From positions 1 through 13,707 of the forward strand of contig DQHP01000007.1 of NCBI GenBank assembly GCA_003524435.1: DNA of 13,707 bases, written 5' to 3'. The notes under the pieces were generated by a model, which saw only the letters and a program-made list of their open reading frames with translations, had not been told where the DNA came from and did no database searches. The first letter of the stretch is position 1, and each line of letters opens with the position of its first letter. The position numbers were made by a program, and so were the translations under genes. Below, piece after piece: positions 1-8,061 of the stretch. Source of the DNA: Microbacterium sp. Its GTDB lineage: Bacteria > Actinomycetota > Actinomycetes > Actinomycetales > Microbacteriaceae.

Positions 1-1
1 C

Positions 2-199
2 GGCGTGAGCAGCGGCAGTCCCCGGGTCGAAGGTCAGCAGAAGCGGTCCCGCTCCACCGGCGACCCCGGCGGAAGCAAGCTGCGCGGCGCGCGACAGTGT
101 CGCAATCGTGTACCCGCCATCAAGGTCGGGAATCAGCCGGCTGGAGAGCACGAGATACTCCGCATCCGGCAACACAGAACCCTCGCCGGCCCCGCTCAC
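2..199 (-). CDS. Probable glycosyltransferase, N-terminal fragment (runs off the window)
   Basis: An open frame of 66 codons begins with GTG at 199-197 and continues without a stop to the window edge, so only the N-terminus is present. The start lies 2 nt after the guaA stop and is preceded by GGGAG at a sensible distance, which suggests translation directly after guaA in one operon. Residues 15-30 read YLVLSSRLIPDLDGGY, followed by TIATLSRA and later PLLLTFDPG. A hydrophobic strand followed by a glycine-rich turn and a helix resembles the N-terminal Rossmann half of GT4-type glycosyltransferases, such as the poly(glycerol-phosphate) glucosyltransferase group. That assignment is from resemblance only. 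The catalytic half is outside the window, so the substrate cannot be named. That the frame is a real gene is more certain than what it encodes. Confidence 0.55.
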   Translation of the reverse strand, partial: MSGAGEGSVLPDAEYLVLSSRLIPDLDGGYTIATLSRAAQLASAGVAGGAGPLLLTFDPGTAAAHA

Positions 200-201
200 T
201 C

Positions 202-1779
202 CTACTCCCACTCGATCGTCCCCGGGGGCTTCGAGGTCACATCGAGCACCACCCGGTTGACGTCGCGCACCCCGTTGGTGATGCGGTTAGAGATCTTCGA
301 CAGCACGTCGTAGGGCAGGCGGGTCCAGTCGGCCGTCATGGCGTCCTCGCTGGAGACGGGGCGCAACACGATCGGGTGACCGTAAGTGCGGCCATCGCCC
401 TGCACTCCCACCGAGCGCACGTCGGCCAGCAGCACAACGGGGCACTGCCAGATTTCGCTGTCGAGGCCGGCTGCCGTCAGCTCTTCGCGGGCGATGGCAT
501 CAGCCTCGCGCAGGATCTCGAGACGGTCAGCAGTGACTTCACCCACGATGCGGATACCGAGGCCGGGGCCGGGGAACGGCTGGCGTCCGACAATCGCCTC
601 AGGAAGGCCAAGGTCGCGGCCAATCTGGCGGACCTCGTCCTTGAAGAGGGTGCGCAGCGGCTCGATGAGCTCGAAGTCGAGGTCTTCGGGGAGCCCGCCG
701 ACGTTATGGTGCGACTTGATGTTTGCCGTGCCCGTGCCGCCACCAGACTCGACGACGTCAGGGTAGAGCGTGCCCTGCACGAGGAATTTGATCGGCTCGC
801 CCTCGGCCTTAGCCTCAGCGACGAGGTCGAGCTGCACCTTCTCGAACGCGCGGATGAACTCGCGGCCGATGATCTTGCGCTTCTGCTCGGGGTCGCTGAC
901 GCCCTCAAGATGTCCGAGGAACGTGTCTGCTGCGTCGACCGTGATCAATCGCACGCCGGTGGAGGCAACGTAGTCGTTCTCCACCTGCTCGCGCTCGCCC
1001 TTGCGGAGGAGTCCGTGGTCGACGAACACGGCGGTGAGCTGGTCACCGATCGCCTTGTGCACGAGCGCGGTGGACACTGCTGAGTCCACGCCGCCAGAGA
1101 GGGCGGAGATCACACGGGCCGAGCCGACCTGTTCCCGGATACGCGCGACCTGCTCGTCAATGACGTTGCCACTGTTCCAATCGGCGGCAAGACCTACGGC
1201 CTTGTGCAGGAAGTTTTCAATGACCTGCTGGCCGTGGTCGGAATGCTTGACCTCGGGGTGCCACTGCACACCGTAGAAGCACTTCTCGTCGCTGCCGAAT
1301 GCGGCGACGGGGGTGTCAGCAGTGGATGCCAACACGTCGAAGCCCTCGGGAGCCTTAGCGACCTGATCACCGTGACTCATCCAGACATTCTGGGTGTTCG
1401 GCTGCCCGCCGAGCAGTACGCCGCCGTCGCCGGTGAGCGCAGCATCCGTCGCGCCATACTCGCGAAGGCCCGTGTTTGCGACCTCTCCGCCCAGGGCGCG
1501 CGCCATCACCTGGAAGCCATAGCAAATACCGAGCGTAGGAACACCAAGGTCGAAGATCGCGCTGTCGAGTGACGGAGCGCCGTCTTCGTACACCGAGGAA
1601 GGACCGCCCGAGAGGATGAGCGCGACAGGATTCTTCTCGCTGATCTCGGCGGCGCTCACGGTGTGCGGAACAATTTCGCTGTAGACGCCAGCTTCGCGCA
1701 CCCGGCGTGCGATGAGCTGTGCGTACTGAGCGCCAAAGTCGACGACGAGTACGGGGCGCTGGGCGGTGTCTGCGCTCAT
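202..1779 (-). CDS. guaA: GMP synthase (glutamine-hydrolysing)
   Basis: This enzyme converts XMP to GMP using ATP and ammonia released from glutamine, the last step of de novo GMP synthesis in the cytosol. The protein is 525 residues, the usual length. The N-terminal class I glutamine amidotransferase domain (about 9-195) has the oxyanion-region SGGPSSVYEDGAPS, the nucleophile Cys86 in LGICYGFQ, and His174 and Glu176 in GVQWHPEV. The ATP pyrophosphatase domain carries the P-loop SGGVDS at 228-233. The C-terminal dimerisation/XMP-binding domain includes GRQPFPGPGLGIRI near 398-411 and ends KPPGTIEWE, as in the family. The ATG at 1779-1777 follows AGGAGG with a 7-nt spacer and overlaps the stop of the upstream DUF3817 gene as ATGA, so translation is probably coupled. 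No key residue is missing and identification is secure. Confidence 0.98.
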   Translation of the reverse strand: MSADTAQRPVLVVDFGAQYAQLIARRVREAGVYSEIVPHTVSAAEISEKNPVALILSGGPSSVYEDGAPSLDSAIFDLGVPTLGICYGFQVMARALGGEVANTGLREYGATDAALTGDGGVLLGGQPNTQNVWMSHGDQVAKAPEGFDVLASTADTPVAAFGSDEKCFYGVQWHPEVKHSDHGQQVIENFLHKAVGLAADWNSGNVIDEQVARIREQVGSARVISALSGGVDSAVSTALVHKAIGDQLTAVFVDHGLLRKGEREQVENDYVASTGVRLITVDAADTFLGHLEGVSDPEQKRKIIGREFIRAFEKVQLDLVAEAKAEGEPIKFLVQGTLYPDVVESGGGTGTANIKSHHNVGGLPEDLDFELIEPLRTLFKDEVRQIGRDLGLPEAIVGRQPFPGPGLGIRIVGEVTADRLEILREADAIAREELTAAGLDSEIWQCPVVLLADVRSVGVQGDGRTYGHPIVLRPVSSEDAMTADWTRLPYDVLSKISNRITNGVRDVNRVVLDVTSKPPGTIEWE

Positions 1780-2300
1780 CGCGCGGCCTCCTGGGTCTGA
1801 GATTCAGCAGCGATCGCTGCCTCACGGGATACGAGGTAGGTCTTGACCTCACGGGAGACCTTGAACTCCATGATGAACGAGAGAGCGGGGATGACACCGC
1901 CGAGGGCGAGCAGGATGAAACGTTGAAGCGGCCACCGCATCAGGCTCCACACGCGGAAGCAGGCGAAGAGGTAGACGACGTAGAACCAGCCATGCGCGAC
2001 GAGGATGAGCAGCGAGAGGTTGAGACCACCCGCGGTCTCACCCGTCGAGATGTCTTCGCAGCCCGTTCCGCCCGGGACGAAGAACGAATACCACTGGCAT
2101 CCGTCCTGCATGATCACCGGAGCGAACCACAGGAATCCGCGATCGCCGCCCGCAAAGAGCTCGAGGTGGATGGGCGTGTACTTCAGAATCATCTCGGCCA
2201 GCAGCAGAAGCAGCATGACACCGGTGATAATCGAGGCGATTTGGTAGAACTTCAGCGCCCCGCGAATCTTCGGAAATGAGGCAGCTTTCGGTTCAGGCAT
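1776..2300 (-). CDS. DUF3817 integral membrane protein
   Basis: A 174-residue membrane protein of the DUF3817 family, whose function is not known. Hydrophobic segments are visible at about 19-40 (YQIASIITGVMLLLLLAEMI), 94-117 (LNLSLLILVAHGWFYVVYLF) and 127-145 (FILLALGGVIPALSFIMEF). The HGW-YVVYLF and RVWSLMRWP stretch is characteristic of the family. The loop between the first two segments is long and holds two cysteines (68 and 81) that could pair outside the cell, which is an inference. The frame is open upstream to a TTG at 2384, but that would add 28 residues read through a terminator-like hairpin. The ATG at 2300 is preferred because a TAGACT -10 box lies 7 nt upstream, which fits a leaderless start and explains the absent Shine-Dalgarno sequence. 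The gene overlaps guaA by 4 nt. Actinobacteria often place such genes beside guaA. Confidence 0.9.
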   Translation of the reverse strand: MPEPKAASFPKIRGALKFYQIASIITGVMLLLLLAEMILKYTPIHLELFAGGDRGFLWFAPVIMQDGCQWYSFFVPGGTGCEDISTGETAGGLNLSLLILVAHGWFYVVYLFACFRVWSLMRWPLQRFILLALGGVIPALSFIMEFKVSREVKTYLVSREAAIAAESQTQEAAR

Positions 2301-2307
2301 GAAGACC

Positions 2308-2313
2308 AGTCTA
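2308..2313 (-). promoter_or_regulatory. -10 box of a probable leaderless promoter for DUF3817-guaA
   Basis: On the minus strand TAGACT is followed by 7 nt (ggtcttc) and then the ATG at 2300. A TANNNT box at this distance would start transcription at or next to the A of ATG, as in leaderless actinobacterial transcripts. No Shine-Dalgarno sequence is present before this ATG. The -35 region is poor (TCGAAG at a 17-nt spacer). Confidence 0.55.
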
Positions 2314-2342
2314 CCCGGGGTTGCGAGACCTTCGATCGCCGC

Positions 2343-2372
2343 GAGGCCGCCGGGATCACTCCCGACGGCCTC
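2343..2372 (-). terminator. Strong hairpin after the nuclease/nucleotidase gene
   Basis: The arms at 2343-2355 (GAGGCCGCCGGGA) and 2360-2372 pair over 13 positions with one G-U wobble and a 4-nt loop. The hairpin begins 16 nt past the stop codon of the large secreted enzyme. On the minus strand there is no T tract after it, so it is a GC-rich stem of the kind often found at actinobacterial gene ends and not a classic intrinsic terminator. It separates that gene from the DUF3817-guaA promoter. Confidence 0.65.
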
Positions 2373-2388
2373 TTCATGCGTCAACGGA

Positions 2389-5300
2389 TCAGAACCAGCC
2401 GCTGATGAGATCCCAGATCCAGTCGATGATGTCGTGGATCACGCCGCCACCGCGGTTGACCTTGACCTCGCCTGTTGCCTGGTCTCCATCCGCCTGCGCG
2501 ACGATGACTGTGTACGGTCCAGGATGCGTGTTCTTAGGAACCATCAGCGATGTGTCGAACGTGCCGTCGTCGTCGACTGTGACAGTGCCCAGTTCGACGA
2601 CCTTGCCCTTCTTCGACTCGATCGTGACTGTCAGAGTCTCGCCGGCCTCGAAGTCAGCACCCGTGATGCTGAGTTTCTTGCCGACGCTGATGGTCTTCGA
2701 TCCCACCTCGATGGTCCCAGCAAACTCGCCGCCCGCGCCGTCACCGGCAATGGTGAACGGTACTTGCACGCTCGTCTCACCGGCGGTGACAGTGAGTACC
2801 TGCTCGCCTTCGACGCCCTCAGGAACGGTGAACGTCAGGCTTGCTTTTCCTGCCTCGGCTGTGGTGTCCACGATCGCAGGGTCCACCGCGCCAGTGGCCA
2901 GCACGGTGTCGCCGAGCGAAACCGTCGCCTCCGCCGGTGCAGCTTCGCCGGCGCTGAACACCAGTGACGAGAGGTCGATCGTGACCTCGTCGCCCGCACT
3001 GTAGCCATCAGCATCCGCAGCACTCAGCGTCACACCCACCGCGCGCTGTGCGAGATCGGGCGAAGCTGTGCCGTTGGCCTCGAACCAGTCAACGGTCGAC
3101 GCGAGGTCGATCTTTCCGGTATCAGCCTTGTTCGTTCCCTCGGCGAAGGTGAAGAAGTTGTCTCCACCGGCCGCGAGGAACGAGTTCGCCGCGACAACGT
3201 ACGTCGCCTCTGGATCGATCGGCTCACCATTCAGTGTGATCGCAGTGATTCGCTCCCCCGCCGCCGCGGCGGGGTCGTAGGTGTACTGCAGCCCCTCCGA
3301 GACACCGAGCTTCAGGAACGGACGACTTGCCGCCTCTGGCTGCCACTGCTCCTCGAGCACGCCCTTCACTTGGGCGCCCGTGAGGTCGAGTGTGACCAAC
3401 GTGTTGGCGAACGGCTGCACGGTCGCCGCCTCGCGGAACGTCACATTGCCGTCGGGGTCATTCTCACCGGTGCTGGCAAAGGTGAGGTCTTCACGAATGC
3501 CGCCAGGGTTCATCAAGGCGATGTCAGCCCCGGTTGCCCACTGGTGCACGTCGGCGACAAAGTTTCCGATCGTTGACTCGCCACCGCGGTTCTCCGATCC
3601 GTCGCTCTGACGCGCGCGGTTGAAGTCGGCAGTAATAGATCCGACCGGCTCGGCACCGAGGATGTCGGCCTGTTTCTTGGCCTCGTCCACAATGGCCTGC
3701 ACGTCACCATCAGCGTCGTACAGCGGAACGTAGCTGGTCTTACCCGTCACCGGATCCTTGACTTCCTTCGTCAGCGGCTTGATCTCGTTGGTGATCGAGA
3801 GCAGCTCCTTCGACTCTGGGTCGACCTGCAGATTCATCAGGCCGAAGTTCTCGCCGTACTGCCCCGCTGAGACGACCGGGCGGCCGTCGATGACGTGGTT
3901 GTAAGCGAGGTGCGTGTGTGCCGAGACGATGGCGCTGACGCTGTCGTCGACTCCTTCGACAATCTTGCCGAGAGCCGATTCAGGCGTGATGGTGGCGACG
4001 TCGGTCGAGGTAGCGCCCTCGTGCACGAGCAGGATCAGCACGTCAGCCTCACCGTTGCTGTCGTCACCATCGGTGAGGTCATCGGCAACGGCGTTCACCG
4101 AATCGGTGATGCTCCGCACCTCAAGGTCGGCGATGCCCTCCGGCGAAACCAGCGAGTCGAGCTCTTCGGTCACAGCGCCGATAAAGCCGACGCGGACGCC
4201 GTCCATCTCGTTTACCCAGGCGGGAGCCAGAGCGGTGTCACCCGTCTCAGTGAGGAACACGTTCGAGGAGATGTACTCCCAGTCCGCGCGATCTTGCACG
4301 CGGTCACGAAGATCTTCCCAGCCCTGGTCGAACTCGTGGTTTCCGGCCGCACTCACATCGAGTCCGGCGGCGTTCAGCGCGTCAATGGTCGGGTTGTCAT
4401 CGTTGATGAACGAGGTGAACGTCGACGCTCCGATGAGGTCACCGGCTGCGGCGAACACGGTGTTCGCGTTCGCCTCGCGCACGGACTTCACCGCGCCTGC
4501 GAGCACGGCAGCACCGGCTGCGGCACCATCCGCTTCGATACGACCATGGAAGTCGTTGATCGTCACGATGTCGATGTCTACCGGCGGAATCTCGCTGGAG
4601 ACGCCGACGATCACCGGGTCGTGGTCGCTAGAGCGGAACGGCGTGCCCGCTTCGGCCGCGCCGAACGAGTAGCCGCGGTCACTCCACTCTGGAGAGTTGA
4701 TACCCCAGACGCCCGTGCCGGTGACAGAGGCCGTCAGTGACGGAGAGGCGATCGCGTGATCGAGCGAGCCGAGCTCGCCATCGAAAGTGTAGGTAAATTC
4801 ACCCGCGTCTTGCGTCGGCACGAGATCGGTCCAGCCGGCCTGGGTAAAGACGTCGATCGGATCTTCCTTGCCGTAGGCATTGAAGTCGCCGAGCAGGAGG
4901 ATATCTTCGCTACCGCTGGTGTCAGCCAGCGTTTCGGTGAAGCCCAGCAGTGACCGCGCCTGTGCGACACGGTCGGCGTTGAAGTGGCCCTGTCCGTCCG
5001 CTGGCTCGGCGCCGTCTCCGGACTTCGACTTGAAGTGGTTGGCGACGACGGACACGAGCTTTCCATCGATGTCGAACGTCTGCGCAATAGGCTCGCGGGC
5101 GTTGCCCCACACCGTCTCATCCACCACCGTGGCGCTGTCGCCGACGGGGTTGACCGCATCCTTCTTGTAGATGATCGCGTTCGTGATCACGTCAGTGTCG
5201 GTATCGAGCAGCGCGGACGGAGTCGGAACATACGCCCACACTTCAGAGCCGGCATCCGCGTTCAGACCGTCGACGAGATCAGCAACTGCCGTGTCGACCG

Positions 5301-7065
5301 GGTCGCCGAAGTGGATCGAATTCTCGATCTCCATCAGGCCGACCACCTCGGCGTCGAGGCCGTTGATCGCGGTGACGATCTTCGACTTCTGCATTTCGAA
5401 GAGCTCAGGAGTCTTTGCCCCGCGCGCCTGGTCATTCTCGCTCTGCAACGTCGTGAAGTAGTTGTAGACGTTGAACGCCGCGATCTGCGCGTCGCCACCG
5501 ACCTCAGGGGCCGTCTCAGGGCGCGGATTTTCTGTCGTGAACGACGCTTTGTAGGCATCGTCGCTGGCGTCATCGATCGCGATGACTGGCTGTAGCCGCC
5601 AGTCGTCGAAGCCGTACTGCAGCACGTAACCTGTGTCGGCGAAGTCAACAACGTCGCCGTTTCGGACCGTTGCGTCCTTCGTGAAGTACGGCTGGTCACC
5701 GGTGTGTGCGCCGCTGGTGACCTGGGCATTCCAGCCATCATCCAGCAGAATGCGCTCGGCCTGGTTCGCCGCGGCGATGGCGTCAGCATCCGCTCCGGGA
5801 CGCGTGGTCTCGGTGCTCTTGATGTTGAGCTCGCCGGGGTTGAGCCACAGCGTTCCGAAGTTGTAGAGCTGGTGGCTGGACGCAAGGCGATAAGTGCCTG
5901 CCGGCGCGACGAGCATGTTCTCATATGCCTCGCGGTCCGTGCCGACGACAGTTTCTGGCAGCGGCGCGGGGGCCGGGGTTCCCGCGCCTGCAGTCACGAC
6001 GGTGACCGCATCGACCGAAGCTGGTGCGAGCTGCGTCTGGCCGAAGTACTCGCTCACTACGCCGGTCACTGAGACCAGATCGCCGATTTCTACGGTCGGC
6101 GCGAGGTCTTTCAGATAGACGAAGATGCCGTCAGAGGCCCCGGGCGTAGCATCCGTTTCTCCCCCGCTTCCCGCGGTCTGAATGGCAATGCCCTGGTATC
6201 CGCCGACGCGGTAATCGCCGGTGACAACACCCTCGACCGTGACAGTTTTGTCGACGAACGGAGAGACGTCACCCGTGCCCTGCACCTCGGCGATTGTCGC
6301 CTCTGTGCCGGGTTCAGGATCTGGATCTGGATCAGGATCAGGATCAGGATCGGGGTCAGCGCCGCTGGTCTCGCCCGCGGCATTCGTCGGTGAGATTGTC
6401 GCGGAGAGCGAGAAGTCGCTCGCGTTGTCATCGGTGTCCGCACCGTCGGCGCGACTCATCGACTTCACGTCGGTATTGCTGCTCGGTGCAGCCGCGGCCG
6501 CGCCCTCGAAGGTGTTGGAGGATCCATAGCCGAGCACGTCGATGACGCCCTCAGCGTCAACGATCGAACCAGCGTCGAGGGTAACCGCAGAGGTACCGTC
6601 AACCAGCGCAATCGTGCCCTTTGTTCCGCTCGGGTTCAGCGAGCCTGTGGCGTCTGCCGTCGGCAGTTCTGCCGCTGTTGACGAGCCGTTGTTCGTCCCC
6701 CCTTGGACGAGGAAATATCCACCCGCCGGGATCGTCCCCGAAAGCGTTGTGACACCGTTGAACGCCGCGGTTCCAGTCGCCGATCGATACTGCAGCGACA
6801 TGCCGTCAACGGTGATCGGAGCGTCCGTGGGGTTGTACAGCTCGACGAACTTGTGCGTAAATGCGGCGCCAGTGCTGCCGCCAGACAGGTAGGCCTCGTT
6901 GATCACCACTCCTGTGCCTGCCGTATTGGCAAAGGCCGGAACGGCAGCAAGAGCACCAAAGCTCATCGCACACGCGGTGGTCAGCGCGAGAGCGCCGATG
7001 CGCCCCCGTCTGCGGAAAATGGACGATTCAGCGCTCAGCGCTACACCGTCAGGGGCGGACATCAT
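2389..7065 (-). CDS. Secreted multidomain nuclease (ExeM/NucH type) fused to a 5'-nucleotidase
   Basis: A 1558-residue secreted enzyme that probably degrades extracellular nucleic acid and strips phosphate from the nucleotides. Residues 1-46 are a signal peptide: RRRGR, a hydrophobic core, cleavage after AFA. Then come a lamin-tail domain (about 49-170, VVINEAYLSGG and FVELYNPTD), an Asp-Pro linker (237-252), an OB-fold region (about 255-360), and an endonuclease/exonuclease/phosphatase domain (about 525-825) with NVYNYF, LMEIEN, NHFKSKSGD, LLGDFNAYG, SLDHA and SSDHDPV. A metallophosphatase domain follows from 831, with TINDFHGR, GDLIG, GNHEFD and AHTH. A 5'-nucleotidase C-terminal domain (about 1138-1344) has NPGGIREDL and SFLAAGGDNFF. 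Two Ig-like stretches and a tryptophan-rich tail end the protein, with no LPXTG motif. The ATG at 7065 is chosen because GAGGAG lies 9 nt before it. An upstream GTG at 7143 would put 26 non-signal residues ahead of the signal peptide. Confidence 0.93.
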   Translation of the reverse strand: MMSAPDGVALSAESSIFRRRGRIGALALTTACAMSFGALAAVPAFANTAGTGVVINEAYLSGGSTGAAFTHKFVELYNPTDAPITVDGMSLQYRSATGTAAFNGVTTLSGTIPAGGYFLVQGGTNNGSSTAAELPTADATGSLNPSGTKGTIALVDGTSAVTLDAGSIVDAEGVIDVLGYGSSNTFEGAAAAAPSSNTDVKSMSRADGADTDDNASDFSLSATISPTNAAGETSGADPDPDPDPDPDPDPEPGTEATIAEVQGTGDVSPFVDKTVTVEGVVTGDYRVGGYQGIAIQTAGSGGETDATPGASDGIFVYLKDLAPTVEIGDLVSVTGVVSEYFGQTQLAPASVDAVTVVTAGAGTPAPAPLPETVVGTDREAYENMLVAPAGTYRLASSHQLYNFGTLWLNPGELNIKSTETTRPGADADAIAAANQAERILLDDGWNAQVTSGAHTGDQPYFTKDATVRNGDVVDFADTGYVLQYGFDDWRLQPVIAIDDASDDAYKASFTTENPRPETAPEVGGDAQIAAFNVYNYFTTLQSENDQARGAKTPELFEMQKSKIVTAINGLDAEVVGLMEIENSIHFGDPVDTAVADLVDGLNADAGSEVWAYVPTPSALLDTDTDVITNAIIYKKDAVNPVGDSATVVDETVWGNAREPIAQTFDIDGKLVSVVANHFKSKSGDGAEPADGQGHFNADRVAQARSLLGFTETLADTSGSEDILLLGDFNAYGKEDPIDVFTQAGWTDLVPTQDAGEFTYTFDGELGSLDHAIASPSLTASVTGTGVWGINSPEWSDRGYSFGAAEAGTPFRSSDHDPVIVGVSSEIPPVDIDIVTINDFHGRIEADGAAAGAAVLAGAVKSVREANANTVFAAAGDLIGASTFTSFINDDNPTIDALNAAGLDVSAAGNHEFDQGWEDLRDRVQDRADWEYISSNVFLTETGDTALAPAWVNEMDGVRVGFIGAVTEELDSLVSPEGIADLEVRSITDSVNAVADDLTDGDDSNGEADVLILLVHEGATSTDVATITPESALGKIVEGVDDSVSAIVSAHTHLAYNHVIDGRPVVSAGQYGENFGLMNLQVDPESKELLSITNEIKPLTKEVKDPVTGKTSYVPLYDADGDVQAIVDEAKKQADILGAEPVGSITADFNRARQSDGSENRGGESTIGNFVADVHQWATGADIALMNPGGIREDLTFASTGENDPDGNVTFREAATVQPFANTLVTLDLTGAQVKGVLEEQWQPEAASRPFLKLGVSEGLQYTYDPAAAAGERITAITLNGEPIDPEATYVVAANSFLAAGGDNFFTFAEGTNKADTGKIDLASTVDWFEANGTASPDLAQRAVGVTLSAADADGYSAGDEVTIDLSSLVFSAGEAAPAEATVSLGDTVLATGAVDPAIVDTTAEAGKASLTFTVPEGVEGEQVLTVTAGETSVQVPFTIAGDGAGGEFAGTIEVGSKTISVGKKLSITGADFEAGETLTVTIESKKGKVVELGTVTVDDDGTFDTSLMVPKNTHPGPYTVIVAQADGDQATGEVKVNRGGGVIHDIIDWIWDLISGWF
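6311..6358. repeat. Hexanucleotide tandem repeat encoding the Asp-Pro linker
   Basis: Eight consecutive hexamers, mostly ggatct or ggatca on the plus strand, encode alternating Asp-Pro on the minus strand between the lamin-tail and OB-fold domains. A 6-bp unit changes length in steps of two residues without breaking the frame, so copy number may vary between strains. Confidence 0.9.
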
Positions 7066-7174
7066 TCGGTGGTTCTCCTCGACGTCGATGGATAAGACCC
7101 GACGCACCCTGTTGGGGCACACGGGTTGCGCGTCACCGCTCACACATCACTGGGTGTCAGTGGGCATGCCTGTG

Positions 7175-7203
7175 AGCATAAGTCGTGCCGCCGACATCCT
7201 CAA
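7175..7203 (-). promoter_or_regulatory. Sigma70-like promoter for the secreted nuclease/nucleotidase
   Basis: On the minus strand TTGAGG (7203-7198) and TATGCT (7180-7175) are separated by exactly 17 nt, each matching four of six consensus bases. Transcription would start near 7168, leaving an untranslated leader of about 100 nt that contains a small stem (CACTG/CAGTG at 7148-7162). It lies in the 181-nt gap between SURF1 and the large gene. No terminator was seen after SURF1. Confidence 0.5.
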
Positions 7204-7246
7204 TGGTGTTCGTCGATCGGTTACCAGAGGGCAATGCAAAGTTCGT

Positions 7247-8044
7247 TCAAGAGGCTGTGCCAGCGCGCTCTTCGAACTCTTCGACTTCAACTTCCCAGCG
7301 GTCTTTCGCGAGGCGATACCAAATGTAGAACGCGAAGCCCGCAAACACCGCCCATTCGATGGCGTAGAAGACGTTCAGCCAGTTGACCGCCGAGAGCTCA
7401 TCCGGCGCAGGAGAGTTGATGTCGACAAGCCCCTCGGGCGCCTCCACCGAGGCGAGATAGGGGCGGTAGACCGACAGCTCTTCGATGTCGTTCCATTGGC
7501 TGAGAAGCATCGCCGGCGACATGCGGGGCATCGCGTAGGGGTTGTCCGATTTTGACAGCGCGGTGCCTTCATCGGAGATCAGGCGGCCGGTGACCTCTGC
7601 CGGTGTGCCCGCGGCTTCGGATTCGAGAGCGGATGCTGCAGTCTCGGCGGCGACGAGGTCAGGAGCCCAGCCGAGCGCGACGGCGATCGACGCGTTCTCG
7701 TCGACGCGGAGTTGACCGGTGACCCAGTAGCCCTCTGTCTCGTCGTTGAAACGGGACGAGACGATGAGGAAGTCTCCGGACATCCAAGTGCCACTCGTTT
7801 CAACCCGCTGTCCGACGTAGGGCTCGGGGAGGTATTCTCCCGGGGCGACAACATCAGCGAGCGGCCGCACCTCTTCGGTCATTCCTGGAGGAGGCGGCTC
7901 GGTGTCGATAGCGCGCTCCAGCTGCCACTGGCCGAGAAAAGCAAAAACTCCGGCGACGACGAGGCATGCGACAAGCACGCCGATCCAGCGTCCACGCAGC
8001 ATGACCTCACGAAGGGTCGGCGGGAATTCTTGCGGTGTCGTCAC
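7247..8044 (-). CDS. SURF1-family cytochrome oxidase assembly protein
   Basis: A 265-residue membrane protein of the SURF1 family, associated with assembly of the haem-copper cytochrome c oxidase. The expected architecture is present: an N-terminal transmembrane helix (about 20-38) ending in the family motif GQWQLERA, a long external domain containing GTW, VTGQL, ALGW and VTGRL, and a C-terminal transmembrane helix (about 222-246) in the conserved context NWLNVFYAIEWAVFAGFAFY. The start is GTG at 8044, 17 nt after the guaB3 stop. There is no clear Shine-Dalgarno sequence. An ATG at 8002 is possible but would leave few residues before the first helix. The spacing suggests cotranscription with guaB3. 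Family assignment is secure. Confidence 0.93.
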   Translation of the reverse strand: MTTPQEFPPTLREVMLRGRWIGVLVACLVVAGVFAFLGQWQLERAIDTEPPPPGMTEEVRPLADVVAPGEYLPEPYVGQRVETSGTWMSGDFLIVSSRFNDETEGYWVTGQLRVDENASIAVALGWAPDLVAAETAASALESEAAGTPAEVTGRLISDEGTALSKSDNPYAMPRMSPAMLLSQWNDIEELSVYRPYLASVEAPEGLVDINSPAPDELSAVNWLNVFYAIEWAVFAGFAFYIWYRLAKDRWEVEVEEFEERAGTAS

Positions 8045-8061
8045 GATGTAGTGTGTGCCCG

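Noticed and set aside
97..1083. Long plus-strand open frame (328 codons) opposite guaA
   Set aside because: It is antisense to a secure guaA gene, has no family resemblance and is the kind of shadow frame that high-GC codon bias creates.
3895..4740. Plus-strand open frames of 250-280 codons opposite the secreted enzyme
   Set aside because: They lie antisense to conserved metallophosphatase and nuclease motifs and show no recognisable protein features.
7066..7143. Upstream GTG start at 7143 for the secreted enzyme
   Set aside because: It would add 26 polar residues before the signal peptide and has no ribosome site, whereas ATG 7065 has GAGGAG at 9 nt.
7204..7246. Possible Pho box (GTTCGTCGATC then GGTTACCAGAG) before the nuclease/nucleotidase gene
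   Set aside because: The two 11-bp units match the actinobacterial PHO repeat only loosely. Phosphate control is plausible for such an enzyme but is not shown by this sequence.
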